From the IMG/VR virus record IMGVR_UViG_3300024520_000394, positions 1 to 28,175 of that record: 28,175 nucleotides of DNA; one strand, given 5' to 3'. The notes under the pieces were generated by a model. It searched no databases and had not been told where the DNA came from. It saw only the letters and a list, made by a program, of their open reading frames with translations. This DNA comes from a virus. The first letter of the stretch is position 1; every line of letters starts with the position of its first letter. Below, in pieces: positions 12,506 to 20,685 of this stretch. The position numbers were made by a program, and so were the translations under genes.

Positions 12506-13302
12506 GTGAACACCCAGAAGATTATCAAGAATATAACCTGAACGAATACCTTACCAATTACCAAGATTGGTTAAAAAATAAAGGATATACCACGAGAAAA
12601 ATAAAGACGCATGTTCTTAATGCGCGCGCCTTTCTTATGCAACAACAACCAACCGAAGACGAAAAGTTTCTAGAATTTATGGGTGGCTTTGGTAATGATA
12701 TCGTTGAAAGTTTTAGAAATCACTGGTCAAATCATGATGGTAAAAGGGTTTTACCGTTGAACAAAAAAGAAAAACGTCTTGTGCAATCTGTAGCAGCAAG
12801 GATCGGAGACACCCCCGCTTTACGCTTGCGAAATAGTGCGCTTGTTTCTCTTCTCCTGGAACCCTTACCCGCTTCTGTACGTGTTAGTAGCTTAGTATGG
12901 TTAGCATTTAACGATCTTTACAGAGATGACAACCATGGCGGATTGCAAAAATTTAGCGAATGGCCGGTTCTAGAAATAGATCCAAAATTCAAGATAGCCG
13001 GCGTTAATCTAAACACGAGAAAAGGGAAATATTTAATTACGTTAACCGAAAACGCGTCAGAACATTTAAGTGCTTATGTAATGTGGCCAGAAGGTTGGAG
13101 AAAGGTCAAACCATATTGGTCATCGTATCTGTTCACCCCGATCGGTTTGAACTTATCCATGGCAGGCAATCTTATTGAACCAATCAGTAGGCAAATAGCT
13201 TGGAGATTAGCGAAGCGAGCAGGAGAAGATGCCGAAATTAAAGGAACTTTGTATCCCGAAATTATGAAACAGGCACTAAACCAGGATGACGAAAATGAAT
13301 AA
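12502..13302 (+). CDS. Degenerate tyrosine-recombinase-like protein (266 aa)
   Basis: The ATG at 12502 overlaps the preceding stop by 4 nt (ATGA). Residues 12-47 resemble the SAM-like core-binding domain of integrases (NEYLTNYQDWLKNKGYTTRK). Residues 105-140 resemble the start of the catalytic domain (RLRNSALVSLLLEP, then SVRVSSLVWLAFNDL), with Arg127 at the place of the first catalytic Arg, and RKGKYLITLTENASEHLSAY at 173-192 recalls the beta-hairpin with the catalytic Lys. The expected H-x-x-R box and nucleophilic Tyr are absent; the C-terminus ends with an acidic tail. It therefore looks like an inactive or repurposed recombinase, perhaps a DNA-binding replication factor. It lies between the annealing and primase genes. 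Confidence 0.55.
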   Translation: MSEHPEDYQEYNLNEYLTNYQDWLKNKGYTTRKIKTHVLNARAFLMQQQPTEDEKFLEFMGGFGNDIVESFRNHWSNHDGKRVLPLNKKEKRLVQSVAARIGDTPALRLRNSALVSLLLEPLPASVRVSSLVWLAFNDLYRDDNHGGLQKFSEWPVLEIDPKFKIAGVNLNTRKGKYLITLTENASEHLSAYVMWPEGWRKVKPYWSSYLFTPIGLNLSMAGNLIEPISRQIAWRLAKRAGEDAEIKGTLYPEIMKQALNQDDENE

Positions 13303-15184
13303 TGCCGAAGAAATTAAGTCAGCGCTTTGGAGAGAACGCAACAGATCGCAACCCAGGAACAGCAAAACCGCACCTTGTCCCAGTTCGTGTGCACACGCAC
13401 ACGAAGACAACAATCCGTCTTTCTCTGTTTCAAATGTTAACGGGAAACTTTTATGGCATTGTTTATCTAATAGGTGCTCGCAAATGGAAGCAAAACAAGC
13501 GCTTGATGAACTGGGTTTGTTAGGTAGTAAGGAAACACCCCCGCCACCGCCCCTACAGGCAGCACCACCACCCGAAAACCAAAAACCTAGAGAATGGGTC
13601 TACCGTGATAAAAACGGATTACCAGTAGCCGTACACGGTAGATGGGACACACCCACTGGAAAAGTGATCCGGTGGCGTTTACCTGATGGAGATTACAAAG
13701 GCAGCGGGTTGGGTGATTTAAAAATTGAAGCTATGCCCTTATATGGTGCGGAGTTAATAAAAGAAAGACCAACCGATCCGGTAGTCTTTTGTGAAGGTGA
13801 ATCGGCTGTAGATGCATGCAGGGAAAACGGTTTATTAGCTGTTACAAACGGAGGCGGATCCAGTCAGCAAAAATTCGGATCTAGTTTGGAGATTTTGCGA
13901 AATCGTAAGGTTGAACTATGGCCGGATAACGATCCCCCTGGGCGCATATTGATGAACACGATACAAGAACAATTAAAACCGATCGCTGAATCTGTAAAAA
14001 TCTTAAATGTTGGAAAAGAAATGCCGTTTAAGGGTGATGCCGTTCAATTTTTCGGTGATCTTAAGGGAACCGTTGAAGAACTCCGCACCTACTCAGAACC
14101 AGTTGTCGAACATCTTGATTATGACCGATTACAAATTACTGTCCCTCTGGAACTTTCCGAAAGTGGGGGCGTTGTTACTTTTCTACTTGAGAATATAGCG
14201 TCTTGGGAGGGTTCAATTAATGCGCTGCTCACTATAACCCCACCCAAAAGTCCGATCCATAGCCAAAACTATGGAATGAAAAGAAGGGTCAACCTTTTAT
14301 CAAGTAGCAACATTGCCGCAGTAGTGCGAGAAGCAAAAAACAATTTTAAAGATTATGACTGGGGTTCTTTGATACCTAGTACGCTAGCGCTAGCGAATAA
14401 AGCCGTAATTGATAGCGAACAAAACGCACCGATCGATCTCGCTTCCGGTATGGATTACGCGGTCCAAGAATGGTTAGTGTCTAAGTTGATTCCAATGACT
14501 ACTAATTCAATTATTTTTGGTTCTGGTGCAAGTATGAAAAGTATTGTATTGCATTCTTTGGCGTTGCATGTGGGAATTGGTGAAGATTGGATCGGTCATG
14601 ATGTTGAACACACCAACCAAAAGATACTTGTTTTAGATTATGAGAATTCGGCGGATACCTGGAAACGACAACAAAGGCGTTTGCTTGATGGTATGGGTCT
14701 GCGCAACGTTTGGCCGGAAGATCGGATCACGTATTTACCGATGAGGGGGATCGCGCTTAGTTTGCAAATGGAAAGATTGCAAAGAATCATAAGGGAAAAT
14801 CAGATCAAGTTTTTAATTATAGATTCGGCAGCGCTTGCTGTTGATGGTGATCCCATTGATACGAACGTTGTGACAACGTATTTTAACGCACTACAACGGC
14901 TTAACTTGCTTGGGTGTACCACTATCACGATCGCACACATTCGACAAGATAGTAGCTTAAAAGAAAACGAAGCCGGAACAATGAAGCCGTTTGGTAGTTC
15001 ATTTTGGACGAACAGTGCAAGGGCTACTTTTTATGTGGAAAAAGAGGTCTGGGAAGGGCGATCGGATACATATACACAAATATGGAAATGTCGTAAATTT
15101 AATTTCGGTTATCCCCCTGGTGATTTTACCGTCCGCGTAAGGTTTGATGATCCCGAGGGAGCTATTACAATAGAACGTGACTAG
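13295..15184 (+). CDS. Primase-helicase (zinc finger, TOPRIM, RepA/RecA-like ATPase; 629 aa)
   Basis: Primes and unwinds DNA at the phage fork. Residues about 28-65 are a CHC2-like zinc finger (CPSSCAHAHE, then HCLSNRCSQ). A proline-rich linker follows. TOPRIM lies at about 160-222: PVVFCEGESAVDACRENG with Glu, and LWPDNDPPG with the paired Asp. A middle domain with no recognised motif is followed by a RepA/KaiC-like ATPase: Walker A FGSGASMKS near 408-416, Walker B FLIIDSAAL near 506-514, and TITIAHIRQDS, a motif-3-like His. Start chosen at ATG 13295, which has AGG at proper spacing; the ATG nine nt earlier directly abuts that AGG. It overlaps the recombinase-like gene by 8 nt. No DNA polymerase gene is seen, so the host's is presumably used. 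Confidence 0.88.
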   Translation: MNNAEEIKSALWRERNRSQPRNSKTAPCPSSCAHAHEDNNPSFSVSNVNGKLLWHCLSNRCSQMEAKQALDELGLLGSKETPPPPPLQAAPPPENQKPREWVYRDKNGLPVAVHGRWDTPTGKVIRWRLPDGDYKGSGLGDLKIEAMPLYGAELIKERPTDPVVFCEGESAVDACRENGLLAVTNGGGSSQQKFGSSLEILRNRKVELWPDNDPPGRILMNTIQEQLKPIAESVKILNVGKEMPFKGDAVQFFGDLKGTVEELRTYSEPVVEHLDYDRLQITVPLELSESGGVVTFLLENIASWEGSINALLTITPPKSPIHSQNYGMKRRVNLLSSSNIAAVVREAKNNFKDYDWGSLIPSTLALANKAVIDSEQNAPIDLASGMDYAVQEWLVSKLIPMTTNSIIFGSGASMKSIVLHSLALHVGIGEDWIGHDVEHTNQKILVLDYENSADTWKRQQRRLLDGMGLRNVWPEDRITYLPMRGIALSLQMERLQRIIRENQIKFLIIDSAALAVDGDPIDTNVVTTYFNALQRLNLLGCTTITIAHIRQDSSLKENEAGTMKPFGSSFWTNSARATFYVEKEVWEGRSDTYTQIWKCRKFNFGYPPGDFTVRVRFDDPEGAITIERD

Positions 15185-15186
15185 CT

Positions 15187-16413
15187 ATGGAATCAGAAAA
15201 CGTCGATCCAAAATTCGCACTTTATGACGAACAATATAAAGCGATTTTTTGCGACGAACGTTTCGCAATAATTGAAGCAAGTACGAAAAGTGGCAAAACT
15301 GTGGGTTGCCTAGCTTGGTTATCTAATGAGGCATGGGTCAAGAACCCAATTTTCGTCCATTCTGACGGTTCGGAATCAATCAACGAAGGTCGGATTTTTT
15401 GGTGGGTTGCTCCTGTTTTTTCTCAAGCCATGATCGCATTTCGACGAGCAAAATTAGCAGTTAAACCGGAACTGATGCGCAAGGCAAACGATTCATCTTT
15501 GACTATTGAATTAACAAATGGCAGTCACATTCAGTTCAAAAGTGGCGAGCAGCCTGACAACCTTTATGGCGAGGACGTTTGGGGTTGTGTCATTGACGAG
15601 GCTTCACGTATGCGTGAAGACAGCTGGATCGCCATCCGTTCAACATTAGCAGCGACAGAAGGTCGATGCCGAATAATTGGAAACGTGAAAGGTCGCAGCA
15701 ACTGGGCTTATAAACTTGCGCGACGTGCTGAGAGTGGAGAAGATCCCAATTGGAAATACTCAAGGCTCACCGCATACGATGCGATTATTGGCAACGTGCT
15801 TTCAGAAGCTGAAGTCGCCGACGCGAAAAGAACATTACCAGAAGGTGTCTTCCGTGAACTTTTCGAGGCAATACCAAGTGATGACGAAGGGAACCCCTTT
15901 GGTCATAAATATATTAATAAATGCATAACCGAATCACTATCGCCAAAAGACCCCGTTTCTTATGGGGTGGATTTGGCAAAAAGTTATGACTTCACTGTAA
16001 TTGTAGGTTTAGATGAAGATAACAACGTTTGCCGGTTTCAAAGATTTCAACACGATTGGGACATGACTGAACGTTTAATATCAATAGAGATTGGAAATGT
16101 ACCCACACTAATTGACAGCACCGGCGTTGGCGATCCGATTGTGGAACGCTTGCAAAAAAACCACCACGTCGAAGGGTTTAAGTTCTCGTCAACATCAAAG
16201 CAGCAAATCATGGAAAACTTAGCGATCCAAATTCAGCACGGCGAAATTGGTTTCCCTGACGGAGATATTACGCGAGAGTTACAAGACTTTGGTTACGAGA
16301 TAACCAGAACCGGTACACACTACCAAGCAATTAGCGGTCACGATGACTGCGTTTGTGCTTTAGCGCTTGCAGCTTGGCAATCTAAAGACACCCCAGGTTG
16401 GGGTATTTGGTAA
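15187..16413 (+). CDS. terL: Terminase large subunit (408 aa)
   Basis: ATP-driven motor and nuclease that packages DNA into procapsids. ATPase half: Walker A-like ASTKSGKT at residues 31-38, Walker B CVIDEAS at 134-140 with the catalytic Glu, and the coupling-like region IIGNVKGRSN at 163-172. RNase H-like nuclease half: Asp262 in YGVDLAKSYDF, Asp310 in TLIDSTGVGD, and Asp386/387 in SGHDDCVCA form the acidic metal site. Length is typical of a compact TerL. It starts 2 nt after the primase-helicase stop, in the plus-strand replication operon, separated from the minus-strand head genes. The small subunit candidate is far away at 2288-2764. Confidence 0.95.
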   Translation: MESENVDPKFALYDEQYKAIFCDERFAIIEASTKSGKTVGCLAWLSNEAWVKNPIFVHSDGSESINEGRIFWWVAPVFSQAMIAFRRAKLAVKPELMRKANDSSLTIELTNGSHIQFKSGEQPDNLYGEDVWGCVIDEASRMREDSWIAIRSTLAATEGRCRIIGNVKGRSNWAYKLARRAESGEDPNWKYSRLTAYDAIIGNVLSEAEVADAKRTLPEGVFRELFEAIPSDDEGNPFGHKYINKCITESLSPKDPVSYGVDLAKSYDFTVIVGLDEDNNVCRFQRFQHDWDMTERLISIEIGNVPTLIDSTGVGDPIVERLQKNHHVEGFKFSSTSKQQIMENLAIQIQHGEIGFPDGDITRELQDFGYEITRTGTHYQAISGHDDCVCALALAAWQSKDTPGWGIW

Positions 16414-16420
16414 GCTATTT

Positions 16421-16468
16421 AAGCCCCTCGGAAATCATGATCGCAAGTGTCAAGCACATCGAGGGGTT
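16421..16468. other. Inverted repeat between terL and the membrane protein gene
   Basis: CCCCTCG (16424-16430) pairs with CGAGGGG (16460-16466), extended by a G-T and an A-T pair, around a 29-nt loop. There is no T-run after it. It may reduce read-through or stabilise mRNA. An A-rich stretch and the AAGGA ribosome site of the next gene follow immediately. Confidence 0.5.
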
Positions 16469-16479
16469 AAAAAGGAACT

Positions 16480-17058
16480 ATGCCCCCAGCGAAAAAAAAC
16501 CCCTTAACCGGATACGTCAGCCTTATCGGTGGCTTGATTCCTATTGTCGGAATTTTGCTAGGCATGGTTGTCTACGTCATAAATTTAAACTCCACAATTT
16601 CTGACAACGCTGAAAAACTCGAAACGATAACAGCGCAGTTAAACAACCCAGCCGTCAAGGATTTCCTGGAACCGAACCAATATGGCGAGACAGAAATGAG
16701 CAACCGATTGAACGGCTTTACTTTTGAATTGTACGAGCAGATATACCCCAAACTGGAAGCACTGGAAGAACAACTTCTGCTGATTGAAATTGCATTGCAA
16801 GACTTGGATGAATCGCGAGTCGGGACTCTTCATTTTTTGTATGGCATGAGTGCAGAAGATGGTGGCGTTCAGCAAAGTCTTCAATCGATCAAGACACATT
16901 TAAGTGTGATTGAAAAAGAAATGGAAAATATCATGTCTGACCATTCGTGGTATGCCGAGTACATCTCGAAACTGGATGATCAATTGCTTGATATGGGGAT
17001 TCGTATCCAGACTCCACAAGACACGGGTTATGGTGGTGGTTATAGTACATACCGCTAA
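16480..17058 (+). CDS. Membrane-anchored coiled-coil protein (192 aa)
   Basis: An AAGGA site precedes the ATG. Residues 10-34 are a strong membrane helix (YVSLIGGLIPIVGILLGMVV). Residues about 40-160 are helical with repeated acidic/leucine patterns (LEALEEQLLLIEIALQDLDE) and short LETITAQL-type segments, suggesting a coiled coil. The last 20 residues are Gly/Tyr-rich (YGGGYSTYR). It is the last clear gene of the plus-strand operon. It resembles holin- or spanin-like or superinfection membrane proteins only in architecture, and I cannot assign a family. The topology suggests most of the protein lies on one side of the membrane. Confidence 0.75.
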   Translation: MPPAKKNPLTGYVSLIGGLIPIVGILLGMVVYVINLNSTISDNAEKLETITAQLNNPAVKDFLEPNQYGETEMSNRLNGFTFELYEQIYPKLEALEEQLLLIEIALQDLDESRVGTLHFLYGMSAEDGGVQQSLQSIKTHLSVIEKEMENIMSDHSWYAEYISKLDDQLLDMGIRIQTPQDTGYGGGYSTYR

Positions 17059-17069
17059 TTAGTTCTTAA

Positions 17070-17089
17070 ACGCTCTCAGAGCGTGATCC
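17070..17089 (-). repeat. Stem-loop element, copy 1 of an inverted pair
   Basis: On the plus strand ACGCTC-TCA-GAGCGT forms a perfect 6-bp stem with a triloop just after the plus-strand operon. Read on the minus strand, this 20-mer matches 20660-20679 (plus strand) at 19 of 20 positions. No T-run follows. It sits in the convergent gap between the two large operons and may be a bidirectional transcription block. Confidence 0.6.
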
Positions 17090-17118
17090 CATCTCTTAAA
17101 GTGTTAAAGTGTATCAAT

Positions 17119-17232
17119 ATGCAGAAACCGAAAAAACCCCATACATTGCAGTACTCTTTAGCCTTTTATTTTGAAGCATCAGCACAACCAAAACCCAAGG
17201 AAAAGAAAACCAAAACTAAAAACCGATCTTAG
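17119..17232 (+). CDS. Possible small basic Pro/Lys-rich peptide (37 aa)
   Basis: An ATG-initiated frame in the convergent gap. The peptide starts MQKPKKPHTLQY and ends with a run of Lys, Thr and Asn before the stop; it is strongly basic. The ribosome site is weak (AAAGTG) and the frame overlaps the 3' end of the tail gene by 17 nt on the other strand. It may be chance. Confidence 0.2.
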   Translation: MQKPKKPHTLQYSLAFYFEASAQPKPKEKKTKTKNRS

Positions 17233-18445
17233 ATGTTCCCAAAGTTGCATAGCCTAGAATAAAATTACCGCCAACTTTTCCCGTTTCAGAGTTTAACGTC
17301 AAACCTGCTATAAATTTTTGGGGTCTGAATTGCATATCAATACCAATGACAAAATGGTCTTGTGAAATTGTGCCAGTACCAGGTGGTGAAAATTCAACAG
17401 TCAGAAGATCGCGGATCTCCATAGCTAGCACCTTTGTCATTAATGTGGCATTTGCTTGTGGTGCTAGTTGTATTTTTCTAATTCTTAATTCCGCATCTTT
17501 AAACTGGTCCAAGGCTAAACTTGTCAAGCCTGAAACATCCCCGTCAGTAGCATTTACCAATCCGGATCGCGATAAAGAACGCGTACCATAATCAGTGATC
17601 GACGTGGTGTCTGTATTGGTTTGTTGTGCTCCGCCAGTACGGGTAAAAGCGATACTGTTTTTGACAAGGTCGCTTTCATAAGTCAAATCAACTTTTGTTA
17701 TGGGTAAAGCGGAAGGGCCAAAAGTGCCAACATTGGTTTTCGTCTCCAAACTAATGGCGTCTTCATAAATTAATTGATTTGCCTTTGAACCGTACACAGT
17801 GGCAACGTCCACACCCTCACTGTAGGCAATAGTACGTAACGCGCTTAAGACATTTGTGTTTGCATAAGTTGTTGCCTGCATACTGTGTATACCAGTATCA
17901 ATAGATCGATCAGTCAAATTAATTTCATCCAAAACGCTTATGACCTGTTGCCCGGATAAACCCGCCGAAGTCGTTGTCGAAAACTCAGCTTGCCCCGCGT
18001 CGTACAAAATATCAGAAGCCAAAACTGTAGCGGTTGCGTCTCCTTTGTTAACTCCGGCAGGTTGATAACCATAGTCCCAAGCACGAATTACGCCCTTATA
18101 TATAAGTGTCGTAACAGCAGTTGTCGGATGAGTAGCATAGACCCGCATCATTCTTCCTGGTTTAATATTTCCGTAATTCGGACCCGATGTATAAGTCGGG
18201 TCATATTGCCTCGAATTGTTACCAAGTACGACTTTACAAACGCCAGATCTAAATTCTTCTAACTCACGACTTTTGCCTCGATTAATACCAACCGATCTGA
18301 CATCACTGGAAACGTCAGTATATGTGGCTGACGGATCGCCGAGCCCGCTGACACCCAGAACAAAAGCACCCAAGGAAGCGTCACCCCAATCGGGACCGCC
18401 CGTAAATTTAATCTCGACTTTTATGGTGGGAACTGCGACAGACAT
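17216..18445 (-). CDS. Minor tail (distal tail/baseplate) protein (409 aa)
   Basis: The gene directly follows the tape measure, sharing one base (TAATG), as distal tail and tail-associated proteins usually do. Residues about 40-105 hold the pattern seen in many siphovirus minor tail proteins: DVSSDVRSVGINRGKSREL, then VVLGNNSRQYDPTYTSGPNY and IKPGRMMRVYA. The rest is beta-rich and Gly/Thr/Ser-rich, without catalytic motifs or membrane segments. It probably forms the tail tip or connects tube and fibres. Assignment rests on this motif block and on order after the tape measure. Confidence 0.8.
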   Translation of the reverse strand: MSVAVPTIKVEIKFTGGPDWGDASLGAFVLGVSGLGDPSATYTDVSSDVRSVGINRGKSRELEEFRSGVCKVVLGNNSRQYDPTYTSGPNYGNIKPGRMMRVYATHPTTAVTTLIYKGVIRAWDYGYQPAGVNKGDATATVLASDILYDAGQAEFSTTTSAGLSGQQVISVLDEINLTDRSIDTGIHSMQATTYANTNVLSALRTIAYSEGVDVATVYGSKANQLIYEDAISLETKTNVGTFGPSALPITKVDLTYESDLVKNSIAFTRTGGAQQTNTDTTSITDYGTRSLSRSGLVNATDGDVSGLTSLALDQFKDAELRIRKIQLAPQANATLMTKVLAMEIRDLLTVEFSPPGTGTISQDHFVIGIDMQFRPQKFIAGLTLNSETGKVGGNFILGYATLGTSKIGF

Positions 18446-20628
18446 TATGGTGTCGCGTTCTGTGCGTTCAATACTTCAGCAGGTGTTTGACCTTGACTAA
18501 CTGCATACGCGTCAATAGCTTCGACAATAGCGCGCCCTGATTCATCACTAGCAAAAACATTGCCTTCGACCGTTACATTGTAAAAAACACCTTCGGCAAC
18601 TTCCTGTACACCCGTCCGAGATATCCCACCAACAAGACGATCTAAACCAGAACCACCCAACCCAAGATTGCCACCACGAATTTTGACCATGCCGTGCATA
18701 TCTAATAAATTGGATTCCATTTGCGCATTAAAATCATTTCCCCATTGTGTACCAGCATCTAATTGGGAAACATTAAAACCCCCAATTACACCAGCCGCGA
18801 CCATTGCGTTTTGTATTTCATTAGCGCGGATCTCTGTTTTTCTTCTTTCTTCTGCTCGTAATCCTTCCGCATATCCGTCCTCGATCCCTTCTTTTGATCC
18901 TTCCTTGACGGCTTCTTTCATAGCTTCAATTTCTTTTGCCTTTGCTTTCTTTTGTTCTTCATTAGCTTTAACTAAAAGGTTTAAACCTAGTGCATCATTC
19001 ATGCCGCTAATACCCGCGCTTATTCCTGTTGTCTTGTAACGTTTCCGATCTGCTTCTAGTTTCGGAATGAAAGATCCGGCATCGATCCCTTTTCCTATAT
19101 CACCCATATGTCGACTTAGGTTCCCTAAACCCAAACCAGAGAAAGCCATACTATCAGCCATTGCCTTTTTCTCTTTATCCCAAACCTGATCGTCTCCAAG
19201 GATTGCACGCGCTGCGACAACTCCAGGAGTTACGCCGACGACTTTGGAGAAAATCTTACCGAATAATCCACCCGTTAATTTGTTGCCGATTGCTTCTATT
19301 TTTTCGATGACATCTAAGTAGAGGCGCAGACCTTTTTTGATTAGTTCAAAAGGTCCAGCCAGGTTCGGGGCAATTTTTTTGATTAACGTAATCAAGGCAC
19401 CGATCCCTTTGAAAACCAATTTAATGACTTCGACCCACACTTCAAAACCGGTCTTAACCATGCCAAAAATAATCTTAAAAACCGGCTTAAGCGGTTGGAT
19501 TTTTTTGATTAATTTCGGCAGCAATTCCATACCTTTAGAAATTCCGCGTGCCAATCCATCCATAGCCTTTGCCACCAATGGTAAAACTTTTAAACCGACT
19601 TCAGTCATGGATATTTTCATGGAATTCATCGCGTCTTCCATTTGATCGGACGCGGTGTTTTCCATAGTGTCAAAAGCTTTTTGAGTAGCACCGGTCGCAG
19701 CTTCCATGTTTCCCAATTGCTCGGTAACTTTATCGCTATTTGTTCCGGTAATTTGTAACGCGGCATTCATTGCTTCAACGGAACCGAAAAGATCGGTAAA
19801 TTCCTGCTCTGGCATTGTGCTTCTTAATTCTTCAAATATTTCGCCGGTTGACTTTCCTTCTGCGATCAACTCCCTAAAACTTGACCCAAGTTTTTCGGAT
19901 ATTGCATCAGACAATTTTGTACCGGTTCTACCTGCTTCGACAAGTAAACCGTTCAGACGTGTAACTGATGCGTTAGTGTCTCCAGTTTGTGCGGTCATAA
20001 CTGCAAGATCGGCAGATATGTCTTTGAAATTAACACCCATGGCTGCCGCAGTTGGTAAGACTCGACCAATCGCATTTGCCAATTCTGGCATGGTCGTCAT
20101 TCCACCTTTAACGGTTGTAAACAAAATGTCAGATACTTCTTGCGCACCCCCAACAGAATCGCCGTAGACATTCATTACCCCAGCAAGTGCACCGACAGAA
20201 GTTTCCAGATCGGTCACTCCCCCTGAAGAAGTCTTGGCTGCCTGTGTCATGAACTCCATAACGTTCTCACGAGGGACACCAGCCGAGATTGCATTATATA
20301 AGCCTTTTGTTGCGTCCGCTAAATCGACACCCATTGTTTTGGAAAATTTCAAGACATCCTTGTTCATTTTCCCAAAAGCTTCGTCAGTAATATCGGGTAA
20401 CAGGGTTCTAACTTCCCCCATGCCCTTCTCAAAACCTGCTGCCATTTTTACTGATGCGGTTAAACCAGCAACAGCAGCAGCAGCAGCAACAGCAGGCAAA
20501 GGTCCTTTTGCTAATCCCTTAAGCTTGCCACCAATTTTACCAGCAGTAGAACTGACTTTGTTTAGTTCTCTACTAGCTTGGTCTTTTGCTGTGACAATGA
20601 TTTCTATGCGGTTGGAACCCATAACCAT
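18445..20628 (-). CDS. Tail tape measure protein (727 aa)
   Basis: Sets tail length and is ejected ahead of DNA. It is by far the longest tail gene and follows the frameshifted chaperones. Residues 5-30 begin with IEIIVTAKDQASRELNKVS, the usual N-terminus of TP901/PhageMin_Tail tape measures. Residues 60-330 contain the conserved core (KTMGVDLADATKGLYNAIS, GAQEVSDILFTTVKGG, DISADLAVMTAQTGD). Residues about 345-470 hold hydrophobic helices (IIFGMVKTGFEVWVEVIKLV), which may insert in the host membrane. A charged helical stretch near 560-600 precedes a Gly-rich C-terminus. At about 1.5 angstrom per residue the tail would be near 110 nm. A GGAG site lies nine nt before the ATG. Confidence 0.93.
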   Translation of the reverse strand: MVMGSNRIEIIVTAKDQASRELNKVSSTAGKIGGKLKGLAKGPLPAVAAAAAVAGLTASVKMAAGFEKGMGEVRTLLPDITDEAFGKMNKDVLKFSKTMGVDLADATKGLYNAISAGVPRENVMEFMTQAAKTSSGGVTDLETSVGALAGVMNVYGDSVGGAQEVSDILFTTVKGGMTTMPELANAIGRVLPTAAAMGVNFKDISADLAVMTAQTGDTNASVTRLNGLLVEAGRTGTKLSDAISEKLGSSFRELIAEGKSTGEIFEELRSTMPEQEFTDLFGSVEAMNAALQITGTNSDKVTEQLGNMEAATGATQKAFDTMENTASDQMEDAMNSMKISMTEVGLKVLPLVAKAMDGLARGISKGMELLPKLIKKIQPLKPVFKIIFGMVKTGFEVWVEVIKLVFKGIGALITLIKKIAPNLAGPFELIKKGLRLYLDVIEKIEAIGNKLTGGLFGKIFSKVVGVTPGVVAARAILGDDQVWDKEKKAMADSMAFSGLGLGNLSRHMGDIGKGIDAGSFIPKLEADRKRYKTTGISAGISGMNDALGLNLLVKANEEQKKAKAKEIEAMKEAVKEGSKEGIEDGYAEGLRAEERRKTEIRANEIQNAMVAAGVIGGFNVSQLDAGTQWGNDFNAQMESNLLDMHGMVKIRGGNLGLGGSGLDRLVGGISRTGVQEVAEGVFYNVTVEGNVFASDESGRAIVEAIDAYAVSQGQTPAEVLNAQNATP

Positions 20629-20659
20629 ATCCTAGTACTCCTTTTTTGCTAAAGCGCTA

Positions 20660-20679
20660 GGATCACGCCCTGAGAGCGT
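20660..20679 (+). repeat. Stem-loop element, copy 2 of the inverted pair
   Basis: A 20-mer matching the minus-strand reading of 17070-17089 with one T/C difference. Here CACGC...GCGTG leaves a shorter stem, and it is flanked by two AGCGCT hexamers (20653-20658 and 20682-20687). It lies in the 57-nt gap between the tail chaperone and tape measure genes. Confidence 0.6.
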
Positions 20680-20685
20680 GCAGCG

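Noticed and set aside
12502-13302. Functional phage integrase marking a temperate phage
   Set aside because: The HxxR box and catalytic Tyr are absent, and no repressor or attachment site is seen nearby.
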